Shown here in pieces: positions 8,447-17,024 of a stretch of DNA of 64,000 nt. Within the stretch, counting starts at the first letter, position 1. Each line of letters begins with the position of its first letter. Both the position numbers and the translations under genes were made by a program. The notes under the pieces are model-generated. The model was not told the origin of the DNA and ran no database searches. It saw only the letters and a list, made by a program, of their open reading frames with translations. The stretch lies in the NCBI RefSeq assembly GCF_039524395.1, contig NZ_BAAAGO010000012.1, one strand, 5' to 3'. Source of the stretch: Micropruina glycogenica (GTDB lineage Bacteria > Actinomycetota > Actinomycetes > Propionibacteriales > Propionibacteriaceae).

Positions 8447-8667
8447 TCGACGGGCTCACCGTCCAGGTCGCGGCTTCGCCGGTCGGCCTTGTAGTCGTAA
8501 TCGTCGTCCCAGTCGAGGGTGCCGAAGGACTCGACGATGCGCGCCTGTTCGCGTCGTGCGATGAACTCCCGTAGCGCGATCGTCACCGCCTCCTTCTTCG
8601 TTCGCACCCCACTCACCGACAGGGCGCGGTCGAGCAGTTCGGGGTCAATCGCAAGATTGGTAGCCAT
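8443..8667 (-). CDS. vapB: VapB-type antitoxin (module 2)
   Basis: The 74-residue product, MATNLAIDPELLDRALSVSG then VRTKKEAVTIALREFIARRE, is a ribbon-helix-helix antitoxin of the VapB (DUF2191) type with an acidic tail (DWDDDYDY) that would cover the toxin active site. A longer in-frame extension was rejected because TAAGGAGG lies 5 bases before the ATG at 8667. Coupled to vapC by a four-base overlap. Confidence 0.9.
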   Translation of the reverse strand: MATNLAIDPELLDRALSVSGVRTKKEAVTIALREFIARREQARIVESFGTLDWDDDYDYKADRRSRDLDGEPVE

Positions 8668-8677
8668 GTGCGCCTCC

Positions 8678-8697
8678 TTACACACAAGTTTACACAC
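8678..8697 (-). promoter_or_regulatory. Direct-repeat operator of VapBC module 2
   Basis: TTACACAC occurs twice (8678-8685 and 8690-8697) with a 12-base period. The first copy overlaps the ribosome site of vapB. This spacing fits two VapB dimers on one face of the helix. Autoregulation is inferred. Confidence 0.45.
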
Positions 8698-9382
8698 GTC
8701 TGGCGAGGCGCATCTCAGCGTCGGCGGAGCAGTCCGCTCCGACGCAATTCGGACCGACCAGATCGCGGTGGTCGAAGCCAAGCGCGAGATCACCGGCCTC
8801 GGCGTACAGGCGTGCCGTGTGCGACCTCGAGTCGCTTCGGAGTCGACCCCAACTGGCGACACCGGCGGCAGGCATTCCACGAGATGGTCCCGCCGCCCCT
8901 CCCACGTCGCCCACTGCACTCCGGCCAACCTCCTCCCGCCTGAACAAGCCGAAATCTGTGTGTCCGAGAAGTCGGAAGTCAGCGCTTTAGGGGGTATGAC
9001 GTCCATGCGCTCCCCGGACCGCCGCCGTTGCTTCACGGCAGCAACACGCGCCTCGTCGACGTCCGCGACCACTGGATTTCCTAAGAAGTTGCCGTCGGTG
9101 TCCGAGATGGGCGGATTTCGGGGGCTGTAAGAGGGGTGTGAAGAGATTGCGCAGATCGCCTCTGCACCGGTGCGCCAATGTGAGCGTGCGCCGACTGGCG
9201 CTAGTGGTGCCTACATCGAGCGTCGGCCTGGACGTGCCGCACGATGCAGTGCTCCTGCGGCTCGCCGCCTGGCCCTCGCCGACACTGTGCCGCGTCCACA
9301 CCCATTGCGGGCGATCTGTCCCGATCGACCCCGTTTTTGCAGGTACAAGGGGTGTGAGGATTCTTCTGCGGCGGTGCCGGCC
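8698..9382. other. Long noncoding stretch upstream of the relaxase gene; oriT candidate region
   Basis: No convincing gene fills these 685 bases. The frame ending TGGATTTCCTAA near 9080 reads as a plausible protein C-terminus (about 30 residues) and may be a remnant of an older gene. The segment directly before the relaxase gene is where MobF elements normally keep oriT, and an imperfect ACCCC...GGGGT hairpin lies near 9328-9353. No nic site can be named from sequence alone. Confidence 0.3.
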
Positions 9383-12300
9383 ATGATGAGCCTGCACAAG
9401 CTGACCGCCGGGTCGGGGTATGACTACCTGACCCGGCAGGTCGCTGCGCAGGACTCCACCGCCAAGGGCCACACCAGCCTGGCCGACTACTACGAGCAGA
9501 AGGGCGAGTCGCCCGGACGCTGGCTGGGCTCGGGCCTGGTCGGCATCGACGGCTTGGAGGCCGGCGATCAGGTCACCGCGGATCAGATGCTGTCCCTGTT
9601 CGGCGTCGGCGATCATCCGCTGGCGCGGGAGCGACTCGACGCGCTGGACAACCACGCCACGGCGAGTGACGTCAAGAACGCCATGCGGCTGGGCCAGCGC
9701 TGGGGCATCTACGGCGGCGGTGAGGCGTTCGCCGACGAGGTGTCGGGACGCATCGCGGCGTGGAATCGGGCCAACGGCCATCCCGACGGCGCTCCGGTCA
9801 CGCAGGTCGTTCGTGCCTCGATTCGGACGGCGGTGGGCCGGGACCGGTTCCAGGAGAGGTTCGGACGGGCACCGCTCAACCCGCGGGAGCTGACCGGGTT
9901 CATTGCTCGGGACTCGCGTCCGAGCCGTCAAGGCGTAGCCGGCTATGACCTGACGTTCTCGCCTGTGAAGTCGGTGTCGGCGCTGTGGGCACTGGCCGAT
10001 CCGGCAACGGCCGCCCGCATCCAGCACTGCCACGACCTGGCCGTGGCGGACGCCCTGCGCTACATCGAGCAAGAGGCGCTGTACACCCGTCGGGGACGCA
10101 ACGGCGTCCGGCAGGTGAGGACGCACGGGCTAGTCGCTGCCGCCTTCACGCACCGCGATTCGCGGGCCGGCGATCCCGACCTGCACACGCACGTGGCGGT
10201 GGCCAACAAGGTGCAGGCGGTCGACGACGGCGACTGGCTCGCCATCGACGGGCGGCTGCTCTACTTGGCCAACGTGGCCGCGTCGGAGCGCTACAACACT
10301 GCGCTCGAGCAGCACCTGACCCGGGACTTGGGGGTGCGGTTCGTCGACCGTCAGGACGGCAGGGACGTCCGACCGGTGCGCGAGATCGCCGGCGTCGACC
10401 CGGCTCTGCTGCGGCGCTGGTCGCAGCGCGATCTCGAGATCAGGACGGCTCAGGGCGAGCTGGTCGGCGACTTCCAGCGCGAACAGGGGCGCACCCCGAC
10501 GCCCGGCGAGCAGCACGCGCTGGGTCAACGGGCCACCCTGGAGACGCGGGAGGCGAAACATGAGCCACGCTCGCTGGCCGAGCAGCGAAGGGCGTGGGCG
10601 GCGCAGGCCGAAGCCGTGCTCGGACGTGGTGGTGTGGCCCGGATGGTGGCTGCCGCATTGAATCCTGGCCGGGCGGAGCGGCGTCCGGTGGACGAGGCGT
10701 GGCTGGACGCGACGGCGGCTCGGGTGGTCCGCGTGGTGGAGCGCAACCGGGCGACGTGGCAGGTGTGGCATGTGCGTGCCGAGGTGGAGCGGCAGGTGCG
10801 GCGCTCTGGTCGGATTGTGTCCGAAGCAGCGGCGCAGTGCCTGGTCGACCTGGCGCTGACCAGGCATTCCATCCCCCTGGACACCGCCCGGGACATGCCC
10901 GGTGACGTGCCCGAACCGATGCCTCTGCGGCGTGCGGACGGCAACTCGATGTACGTCGTGGCGGGCTCGGCCAGGTACTCCTCGGCGCCGATCCTCGCCG
11001 CCGAGCGCCTGCTGCTCGCCACCGCCGGGCGTCGTGACGGCATGGTCGTGGGTCAGCGGTCCATCGACCTGGCGCTGCTGGAGGCACACGCGAACGGCGT
11101 GCGGCTGAACGACGGACAGGTCGAGCTGGTGCGGGCGATGGCGTCCTCAGGGTCGCGGTTACAGGTGGCGATCGCACCGGCGGGCGCGGGCAAGACCACC
11201 GCCATGAACGCGCTGGCGTCGGCCTGGCGGGAGGCCGGCGGCGACGTCATCGGGTTGGCACCGTCCGCGGCGGCCGCTGACGCGCTCGGCCAGCAGCTGG
11301 GCGGCCACGCGGACACCATGCACAAGCTCACCCAAGGCCTGGACGACGAGCGGCTGCCGGGCTGGGCGGCGGCCATCGGCCCGCGCACTCTGGTGGTGAT
11401 CGACGAGGCGGGCATGGCCGACACCCTGACCCTGGAACAGGTGGTGTCGTTCGTGGTGAAACGGGGCGGCAGCGTCCGACTGGTCGGCGACGATCACCAG
11501 CTCTCAGCGGTGGAGGCGGGCGGCGTGTTGCGTGAGATCGCAGCCGAGCACGGGGCCGTCCGGCTGGACGAGGTGGTCCGGTTCTCCGATCCGGCGGAGG
11601 CGACGGCGTCGCTGGCGTTGCGGCAGGGACGTCCGACCGCGCTGGGGTTCTATCTCGACCGGCAGCGGATCCATGTCGGGGATGCCACCACCACCCTCGA
11701 CCAGGCGTTCGATGGCTGGATGACGGACCGTGCCCGCGGCCTCGATTCGCTGATGCTGGCGCCGACCCACGACCTGGTCGCCCAGTTGAACGCTCGGGCA
11801 CGGGCGCAGCGGTTGGGTGAGCGCTTGCCGGGGCCTGAGGTGTCGCTGGCCGACGGCAATCGGGTGTCCGCGGGCGACACGATCGTCACCCGACGCAACG
11901 AGCGGCGGCTGACGTACTCGCGGCACGGCTGGGTGCGCAACGGGGACCGTTGGACAGTCCTGGCGGTGAACCGCGATCAGAGCCTGACGGTGGCGAATGC
12001 GTCCGGGTGGCAGGTGAAACTGCCGGCAGGGTACGTCCGCGACGATGTGGTGCTCGGCTACGCCAGCACGATCCATGGTGCGCAGGGACTGACCGTCGAT
12101 TCGATGCACGGCGTGCTCAGCGGGCAGGAGAGCCGCCAGCAGCTGTACACGATGATGACCCGTGGCCGGCACGCCAATCACGTGTACGTCACCGCGGTCG
12201 GGGACGGTGATCCGCATTCGCTGCTCCGGCCTGAGGTGGTCCGGCCACCAACGCCGACCGAGCTTCTGGAGGCTGTCCTGAGCCGGGACGATGCGGCGGT

Positions 12301-13264
12301 GTCCGCGGTCGGGTCGCTGCGTGAGCAGGCCAATCCGGCCGTGCTCCTGAAGCCCGCGGTGGATCGCTACGTCGATGCCGTCGGCGTAGCCGCCGAGCAG
12401 GTCGTCAGCGCCGAGCGAAAGGCCGAGATCGAACGGTCAGCCGACTCGATGGTGCTGTGGCTGACCGAGGCACCCGCCTGGCCGGCCCTGCGCACGCACC
12501 TGTTGACGATCGAGGCGTCAGGAGGCGACTCGATCCAGGCGCTGCGACGGGGGATAGATTCGGGCGGTTTGGACGACGCTCAGGATCCCGCGGCGGTGTT
12601 GTCGTGGCGACTGCAGCCAATCGCTCGAGGTGGTCCGCTGCCGTGGCTTGACGGAGTTCCCGAAAGCCTGCGCGCCGACCCGGTCTGGGGTGTGTACGTG
12701 GAGGCAAGGCAGCAGCTCGTCCGGGAGTTAGCGGACGAGGTGCGCAATGGCTGCGCCGAGCGGCGGCCGGCCTGGCTGGCGGACATGCCCCTGCCACCCT
12801 CGCCCGCGCTGGCCGCCGAGATCACGGTGTGGAGATGCGCCATGGGTGTTTCGGATGGCGACCTTCGTCCGACCGGTGCCGCGCAGCCGGCCGCTGCCGC
12901 TGCACGTTGGCAGTACCGTCTCGACCAAGCGCTGGTGGACGAGCACCCGGAGGTTCGGCAGTGGACCAACTGGCTGCGCGACACCGTCCCCGACCTGCAG
13001 CGCGATCCTCACACTGCGGTGGTAGGACGCCAGGTGGCCGCCTGGGCTGCTGACGGCGATCCAGTCCGGCGTTGGGTGCGAGACGCCGTCGCGGACGGCC
13101 TGCTCCCCGACGACCACCCCGCCGCCGCCCTCGCGTCCCGCATCGAACGGCAGCGCACTGCACCGCCGATCTGGGAGACCGTCGAGCCGATCAATCTGCA
13201 TCGTCGACCCGAGGACATCGCGCCTCCCATGTCCCGCCCGCCGTCGCACGGCCCACGCATCTGA
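9383..13264 (+). CDS. traA: MobF-family relaxase-helicase (TrwC/TraA-like)
   Basis: The 1293-residue product nicks and unwinds the transferred strand during conjugation. The N-terminus MMSLHKLTAGSGYDYL carries the candidate catalytic tyrosines Y13 and Y15. The metal-binding histidines are H257, H268 and H270 (DPDLHTHVAVANK), with the same 11-residue spacing as H150/H161/H163 of TrwC. A RecD-like helicase follows: Walker A APAGAGKTT with K604, Walker B LVVIDEAGMA, and a late motif YASTIHGAQGLTVDS. A longer upstream frame was rejected because family members start at this motif. No coupling protein or T4SS genes are in the window. It is probably the transfer protein of an ICE or a mobilizable island. 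Confidence 0.92.
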   Translation: MMSLHKLTAGSGYDYLTRQVAAQDSTAKGHTSLADYYEQKGESPGRWLGSGLVGIDGLEAGDQVTADQMLSLFGVGDHPLARERLDALDNHATASDVKNAMRLGQRWGIYGGGEAFADEVSGRIAAWNRANGHPDGAPVTQVVRASIRTAVGRDRFQERFGRAPLNPRELTGFIARDSRPSRQGVAGYDLTFSPVKSVSALWALADPATAARIQHCHDLAVADALRYIEQEALYTRRGRNGVRQVRTHGLVAAAFTHRDSRAGDPDLHTHVAVANKVQAVDDGDWLAIDGRLLYLANVAASERYNTALEQHLTRDLGVRFVDRQDGRDVRPVREIAGVDPALLRRWSQRDLEIRTAQGELVGDFQREQGRTPTPGEQHALGQRATLETREAKHEPRSLAEQRRAWAAQAEAVLGRGGVARMVAAALNPGRAERRPVDEAWLDATAARVVRVVERNRATWQVWHVRAEVERQVRRSGRIVSEAAAQCLVDLALTRHSIPLDTARDMPGDVPEPMPLRRADGNSMYVVAGSARYSSAPILAAERLLLATAGRRDGMVVGQRSIDLALLEAHANGVRLNDGQVELVRAMASSGSRLQVAIAPAGAGKTTAMNALASAWREAGGDVIGLAPSAAAADALGQQLGGHADTMHKLTQGLDDERLPGWAAAIGPRTLVVIDEAGMADTLTLEQVVSFVVKRGGSVRLVGDDHQLSAVEAGGVLREIAAEHGAVRLDEVVRFSDPAEATASLALRQGRPTALGFYLDRQRIHVGDATTTLDQAFDGWMTDRARGLDSLMLAPTHDLVAQLNARARAQRLGERLPGPEVSLADGNRVSAGDTIVTRRNERRLTYSRHGWVRNGDRWTVLAVNRDQSLTVANASGWQVKLPAGYVRDDVVLGYASTIHGAQGLTVDSMHGVLSGQESRQQLYTMMTRGRHANHVYVTAVGDGDPHSLLRPEVVRPPTPTELLEAVLSRDDAAVSAVGSLREQANPAVLLKPAVDRYVDAVGVAAEQVVSAERKAEIERSADSMVLWLTEAPAWPALRTHLLTIEASGGDSIQALRRGIDSGGLDDAQDPAAVLSWRLQPIARGGPLPWLDGVPESLRADPVWGVYVEARQQLVRELADEVRNGCAERRPAWLADMPLPPSPALAAEITVWRCAMGVSDGDLRPTGAAQPAAAAARWQYRLDQALVDEHPEVRQWTNWLRDTVPDLQRDPHTAVVGRQVAAWAADGDPVRRWVRDAVADGLLPDDHPAAALASRIERQRTAPPIWETVEPINLHRRPEDIAPPMSRPPSHGPRI

Positions 13265-13287
13265 ACCCCAACAGAAGGAGCAAAGCC

Positions 13288-13497
13288 ATGCCCACCCGCC
13301 GTGTACCCAACCCCCAGCCCGAGTACCTGTCGATCGCCAAGGCCGCCGCACTGTACGACGTGTCGGAGACCTTCCTACGGAGGAGAATCAACCAGGGGCA
13401 GCTCTCGGCCGTTCGCTGCGGCCGTCAGATCATCCGCATCGGCGCCGCCGACCTGGCCAAGCTGTTCCGCAAGATCCAGAGCGCGGACGACTTCTGA
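13288..13497 (+). CDS. xis: Excisionase-like helix-turn-helix protein
   Basis: The 69-residue product contains YLSIAKAAALYDVSETFLRR followed by INQGQLSAVRCGRQIIRI, the winged-helix pattern of small excisionase/HTH_17 proteins that bend DNA and steer a tyrosine integrase toward excision. AGAAGGAG is placed 6 bases before the ATG. It lies 23 bases after traA and is probably co-transcribed with it. The partner integrase is 6 kb away, at the tRNA end, with an IS110 element and cargo between. Confidence 0.85.
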   Translation: MPTRRVPNPQPEYLSIAKAAALYDVSETFLRRRINQGQLSAVRCGRQIIRIGAADLAKLFRKIQSADDF

Positions 13498-13523
13498 GCC
13501 ATGACCAGTGACCGAGCCGTGAT

Positions 13524-14990
13524 GCTCCTATGGGGTGTCAAGCGGCGTTGAGCCATTGGCGGTAGCGGTTGGCGAGATCGTCGTCGTGGCGTTTGCCTCG
13601 TTCGATGGTGGAGATGTGCATGGGCCAGACGCCGAAGTGGTCGGCGACGGTCTGGAGGGACAGTCCGCGGGCTTGGCGTGCGGGTCGGAGGTCGCTGATG
13701 TCGGGCACTTCGGGTGGGTTGGTGATCAGGGTGAATAGTTCGTTGGCGAGGTGGCGTTTCAGGCATCGGATTGCTTCGAGCTTCGTCTTGCCCTCGCCTC
13801 GCTTCTTGGTGATGTAGGTCTTCGTTCGGGGGTCCATGCTCATGCGGACCAGGGCGATGGTGTGGATCGCGTTGTTGGCGCGACGGTCGCCGCCCCGATT
13901 GAGACGATGTCGGGTGGTCTTGCCGCTGGAGGCCGGGATCGGGGCGACGCCGGTGAGCGCGGCAAAGGCGGCCTTGCTGGTGATCCGGGCTGGGTTGTCA
14001 CCGGTGGTGATCAGGAGTTGCGCAGCGGTGACGACTCCGACGCCTTTGGCGGCGAGCAACGCCGGCGCGGCGTGTGCCACGAGGTCGCGGAGGTGGTCGG
14101 TGAGGTCGTCGATCTCCTCGCTGAGGTGGTGATGCCGGCGGGCGAGGGACCGCAACGAGACCGCGGTCGCATGCTCGACACCGTGACTGGGGTGGTTGGG
14201 GCGAGAACGCCGGAGCGTGTTGAGCAGGGCCTTCTCGCCGAGCTGGTGCGGCCTCTCCCGCTGCTCGACGGGTGCGGAGACCAGGATCATCGCGATTTGC
14301 CGGAGTACGTTCGCGCGTGCCTTGACCGCCGAGTCGCGGGCCAGGTGAAGGACCCGGATCGACTCGATGGGGCCGTCACTGCTCTTGGGGGTCGGCAACG
14401 CTTCGCCGGCCATAACGACGCGTGCAGCAGTGATCGCATCGAGCGGGTCGGACTTGCCGTGGAGGCGACGCTCGGCACGGTTCGGACGGATCACCTCACG
14501 AACCTCGACCCCGGCGGCGACCGCGTGACGGGTCAGGCCGGCACCGTAGGAGTTCGTGCCCTCGATACCGAACCGGACCACCGCCCCGAAATCGCTGATG
14601 AACGCGAGGATCGCGCGATACCCGGCCAGGGTCGCTGGGAACTGCCGGTCGCCCAGCAACGCTCCGGTCCCGGCATCGAGCACGGCCACGTGATGGGTCT
14701 GGGAGTGTGTGTCTGCCCCGGCGACAACGAGACGCTGGCTTGTCATGATGGATGACGCCCTTCCACTTCGAGACGGATCGGCAACGCCGGCCGGGCAGGC
14801 AGACAAGACGTTGACGGGGCCTCTAGACCAGGCTCCTATGAAGTCATGACTGCTCGGTCGGTGCACCTTCGAACGCCCCGTCCCGGAGTGGACAGATCAG
14901 GGTAAGGCACCCGCAGAGCGGACCAGTCAGAGGCAGAGTCACACCCCGGACGGAGCCCTACCATCATCAACGTCAGTGGTGCTGAGTAGC
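13524..14990 (-). mobile_element. IS110-family insertion sequence (ends approximate)
   Basis: The transposase gene plus a noncoding segment on its 5' side have the layout of IS110-group elements, which lack terminal inverted repeats and target-site duplications of the usual kind. GCTCCTATG occurs at 13524-13532, beyond the transposase stop, and again at 14832-14840, within the noncoding 5' part. This could mark the element end and a guide segment. The exact ends cannot be fixed without an empty site. The element separates xis from the next cargo gene. Confidence 0.6.
13538..14746 (-). CDS. IS110-family transposase with C-terminal XRE-like helix-turn-helix
   Basis: The 402-residue product has the RuvC-like DEDD site at D12, E62, D100 and D103 and the C-terminal serine domain (PASSGKTTRHRLNRGG, Ser273/274) of IS110 recombinases. 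After the usual end near residue 345 there is an extra segment, QARGLSLQTVADHFGVWPMH then ISTIERGKRH, which is a good XRE-type helix-turn-helix. The ATG at 14746 starts MTSQRLVVAGAD, as in the family, and a longer frame upstream was rejected. All catalytic residues are present, so the element may be active. Confidence 0.9.
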   Translation of the reverse strand: MTSQRLVVAGADTHSQTHHVAVLDAGTGALLGDRQFPATLAGYRAILAFISDFGAVVRFGIEGTNSYGAGLTRHAVAAGVEVREVIRPNRAERRLHGKSDPLDAITAARVVMAGEALPTPKSSDGPIESIRVLHLARDSAVKARANVLRQIAMILVSAPVEQRERPHQLGEKALLNTLRRSRPNHPSHGVEHATAVSLRSLARRHHHLSEEIDDLTDHLRDLVAHAAPALLAAKGVGVVTAAQLLITTGDNPARITSKAAFAALTGVAPIPASSGKTTRHRLNRGGDRRANNAIHTIALVRMSMDPRTKTYITKKRGEGKTKLEAIRCLKRHLANELFTLITNPPEVPDISDLRPARQARGLSLQTVADHFGVWPMHISTIERGKRHDDDLANRYRQWLNAA

Positions 14991-15000
14991 GTCATTCACA
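14747..15000 (-). ncRNA. Candidate bridge RNA region of the IS110 element
   Basis: The roughly 250 noncoding bases on the 5' side of the transposase gene correspond to where IS110-group elements encode their bridge RNA, whose two loops pair with target and donor DNA. The segment at 14832-14840 repeats a 9-mer found at the other end of the element, as a donor-loop guide might. I did not fold the region. The call rests on family knowledge and position. Confidence 0.4.
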
Positions 15001-15027
15001 CGCTCCTCACGGTCTCAGGAGAAACCC

Positions 15028-15822
15028 GTGACTGATCCGCAACGCATTCTGCTGGTGGGCGACCTGCACATGAACAGCCAGGCCGCTCTGGAAGTGATCG
15101 ACCACGCCCAAGCCGTCAACGCCGACCTGATCCTTCAAGTCGGCGACTTCGGCTACTGGCCGCGCGCCGAGCACGGCGCCGGTGTCGAGTTCCTCACCCT
15201 CGTCGATGACGCGCTAGCGTCAGCCGGCCTTGAACTGTGGTTCGTGCCCGGCAACCACGAGGACTGGCCAGAGCTCGCAAGACTGCCGATCGGCCACGAA
15301 GGCCGCCGAGCCATCGGCGCGCGCATCTTCGAACTGCCGGTCGGGTACCGCTGGACGTGGGGTTCCACTCGGTGGCTGGCCGTCGGCGGCGCTCCGTCAG
15401 TCGACAAGCACTTACGCACAGAAGGGGTCGACTGGTTCCCAGAAGAGGAGGTGACCGAACGGCAAGCCGCCGCGCTCATCGACGCCGGTCGCGCAGACGT
15501 GGTGGTAGCGCACGACGCACCGATGGGAACTCCGTTCCTGCGCGAGCGCCTGCAGCAGGACGCTCCTCCCCCGCTCCGCCGCAACTGGTGGCCCCTCGAA
15601 GCGGTCGTCCGTGCGGATGCACACCAGGAACGCACGCGGCGGATTCTTGACGGCGTGCACGCGTCCCGTTGGTTCCACGGGCACCACCACGTCCGGTACT
15701 CGTCGACCATCGAGGCCGCTCACGGAACGGTCCGTGTCGAAGGCTTGGCGTTGGACGGCACGCCTCCAAGCGAGCTCACCCTGCTCGTCGACGCACAGGG
15801 GGAGGAGCTCCCGCTGCCATGA
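15028..15822 (+). CDS. Calcineurin-like metallophosphoesterase
   Basis: The 264-residue product has all the family motifs in order: GDLHMN near residue 11, GDFGYW near 38, GNHED near 77, AHDAP near 162 and GHHH near 220. These bind two metal ions for phosphoester hydrolysis. CAGGAG is placed 6 bases before the GTG start. There is no signal peptide, so it is cytosolic. The substrate is unknown; protein phosphate, cyclic nucleotides or nucleic acid ends are all possible. It lies on the island between the IS element and a HEPN/MNT module. Confidence 0.85.
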   Translation: MTDPQRILLVGDLHMNSQAALEVIDHAQAVNADLILQVGDFGYWPRAEHGAGVEFLTLVDDALASAGLELWFVPGNHEDWPELARLPIGHEGRRAIGARIFELPVGYRWTWGSTRWLAVGGAPSVDKHLRTEGVDWFPEEEVTERQAAALIDAGRADVVVAHDAPMGTPFLRERLQQDAPPPLRRNWWPLEAVVRADAHQERTRRILDGVHASRWFHGHHHVRYSSTIEAAHGTVRVEGLALDGTPPSELTLLVDAQGEELPLP

Positions 15823-15839
15823 CGCGGTCATGGAGCAGG

Positions 15840-16301
15840 TCAGGGACTTGGCAATCCTCTCGCCAAGGCAGCACCCAGAAGCGCCACCGCAGTCCGGGCT
15901 GCAAGGGTCGCCTCGGCTTCGCTCACTGGACGGGCGTCGTACCGCTGACGGTTGCGGGATCGCCGCAACTGGTCGAAGCGTCGTGCGTCCTGGTCGCCGG
16001 GTGGCTTGTCGATGACGGCGCAAAGGAACAGGCCGATGGTTTCGTGTTGGCCGGGTCCGCTCAGTGTGCGGTACCCGTGCGCGGCAAGTACGGCTTCGCC
16101 GACGTCGTGGCAAGCGTCGTAGGCCAGGTTGTATCGGTTCTGCGCCTTGGTGAGGTGAGGCAGGTCCGTGATGACGTCCTGGGCTTGGCGCATGAAGATC
16201 GTGGCTTTGGTCAGGTCAACTGGTACTCGTGCGAGCCGTCCGTTGGCCACAAGGGCATCGACGGCCCGTTGCTGAACGGTCGTCAGGCCGGTCACTGCCA
16301 T
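15840..16301 (-). CDS. HEPN-domain protein (toxin side of a HEPN/MNT pair)
   Basis: The 153-residue helical product has ATIFMRQAQDVITDLPHLTK, a long central helix NLAYDACHDVGEAVLAAHG and LRRSRNRQRYD near residue 120, a HEPN arrangement. Canonical HEPN RNases have R-x4-6-H at this place. Here the motif reads RNRQRYD with Tyr instead of His, so RNase activity is uncertain. It overlaps the upstream HTH-nucleotidyltransferase gene by 10 bases. In the studied HEPN/MNT pair the nucleotidyltransferase AMPylates a HEPN tyrosine, and this Tyr may be that acceptor. Confidence 0.75.
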   Translation of the reverse strand: MAVTGLTTVQQRAVDALVANGRLARVPVDLTKATIFMRQAQDVITDLPHLTKAQNRYNLAYDACHDVGEAVLAAHGYRTLSGPGQHETIGLFLCAVIDKPPGDQDARRFDQLRRSRNRQRYDARPVSEAEATLAARTAVALLGAALARGLPSP

Positions 16302-16876
16302 GGCGGCTCACCCAACACGTGGACGATGGGATTGGCGCGGACGTGTTCGAGAAAGCCTGACTCGTGGCTCAGCTCTTCTCGCGTGCTGATCGTCGGGTTC
16401 ACCGGCCTTCCCACCAGATGCTCGACCCGTCGACAGGCGTCGTACACGGCGGCAGCGTCCGGGGTCCCGACCACCATGACGTCGATGTCAGAGGGTGCTC
16501 GCCCTTCAACGCCCCTCATGCGGGCTGCGAATGACCCGTACAAGAAGGCAGACTCAACACCTGGCACGTTGCCGAGTTCCTCTGCCAGCAGGGCGACTGG
16601 TCCCGTGGCCACCAGAAGGATCTGTCGAAGCGGCTCGGTCAAGGGGCTCTCCGGATTCGCCCGGATCAGTCGAGTGCGCCCCACTTGGCGCTCGGCGAGG
16701 ATGCCAGCATCAAGAAGCCGGGTGATCTCCCGATGAACGGTCGGGTACGGCATCTGACCCCGGTCGGCCAGATCTGTGACGCTGAGTTCCTCGTCTCCGA
16801 GTAGCAGCAGGGACAGGAGGCGCGCCTGCCCGTCCGACCGGAAGACCGGTGCAAGTAGTGGCGCCTGAGTTCTCAT
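16292..16876 (-). CDS. Winged-HTH fused to a minimal nucleotidyltransferase (MNT antitoxin)
   Basis: The 194-residue product joins an N-terminal winged helix (ELSVTDLADRGQMPYPTVHR around 30-50) to a Pol-beta-type nucleotidyltransferase with GSFAARMRG near 112 and SDIDVMVVG near 127, the GS...D-x-D active site. The fusion would let the antitoxin bind its own operator and modify the partner HEPN protein. The ATG is only 3 bases from a 20-bp palindrome and has no ribosome site, so a leaderless transcript is likely. The downstream HEPN gene overlaps by 10 bases. Confidence 0.85.
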   Translation of the reverse strand: MRTQAPLLAPVFRSDGQARLLSLLLLGDEELSVTDLADRGQMPYPTVHREITRLLDAGILAERQVGRTRLIRANPESPLTEPLRQILLVATGPVALLAEELGNVPGVESAFLYGSFAARMRGVEGRAPSDIDVMVVGTPDAAAVYDACRRVEHLVGRPVNPTISTREELSHESGFLEHVRANPIVHVLGEPPWQ

Positions 16877-16878
16877 AT

Positions 16879-16898
16879 AACGGATAATATTATCCGTT
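16879..16898. promoter_or_regulatory. Perfect 20-bp palindrome at the HEPN/MNT promoter
   Basis: AACGGATAATATTATCCGTT is fully symmetric. The half-site AACGG recurs in the adjoining CCGTT-t-AACGG (16894-16904), giving overlapping palindromes. The central TATAAT-like bases probably also serve as the -10 element, so binding by the winged-helix antitoxin would shut transcription off. Confidence 0.65.
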
Positions 16899-17024
16899 TA
16901 ACGGACAGTCAAGGATGGTGCACGCCACAGCGCCGAGGTGAACCACTCCAAGCCGTCTGGCCAACCGGCCGTGGCTCTGGGGGATAGTTGGCTCAGGTCG
17001 GTAGGCGTTGAGTACCGTCCTGAC

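Noticed and set aside
8990..9082. Protein C-terminal fragment ending in HWIS before a stop
   Set aside because: The 30-residue frame looks protein-like, but there is no start, ribosome site or recognisable family, so it is only mentioned as a possible remnant.
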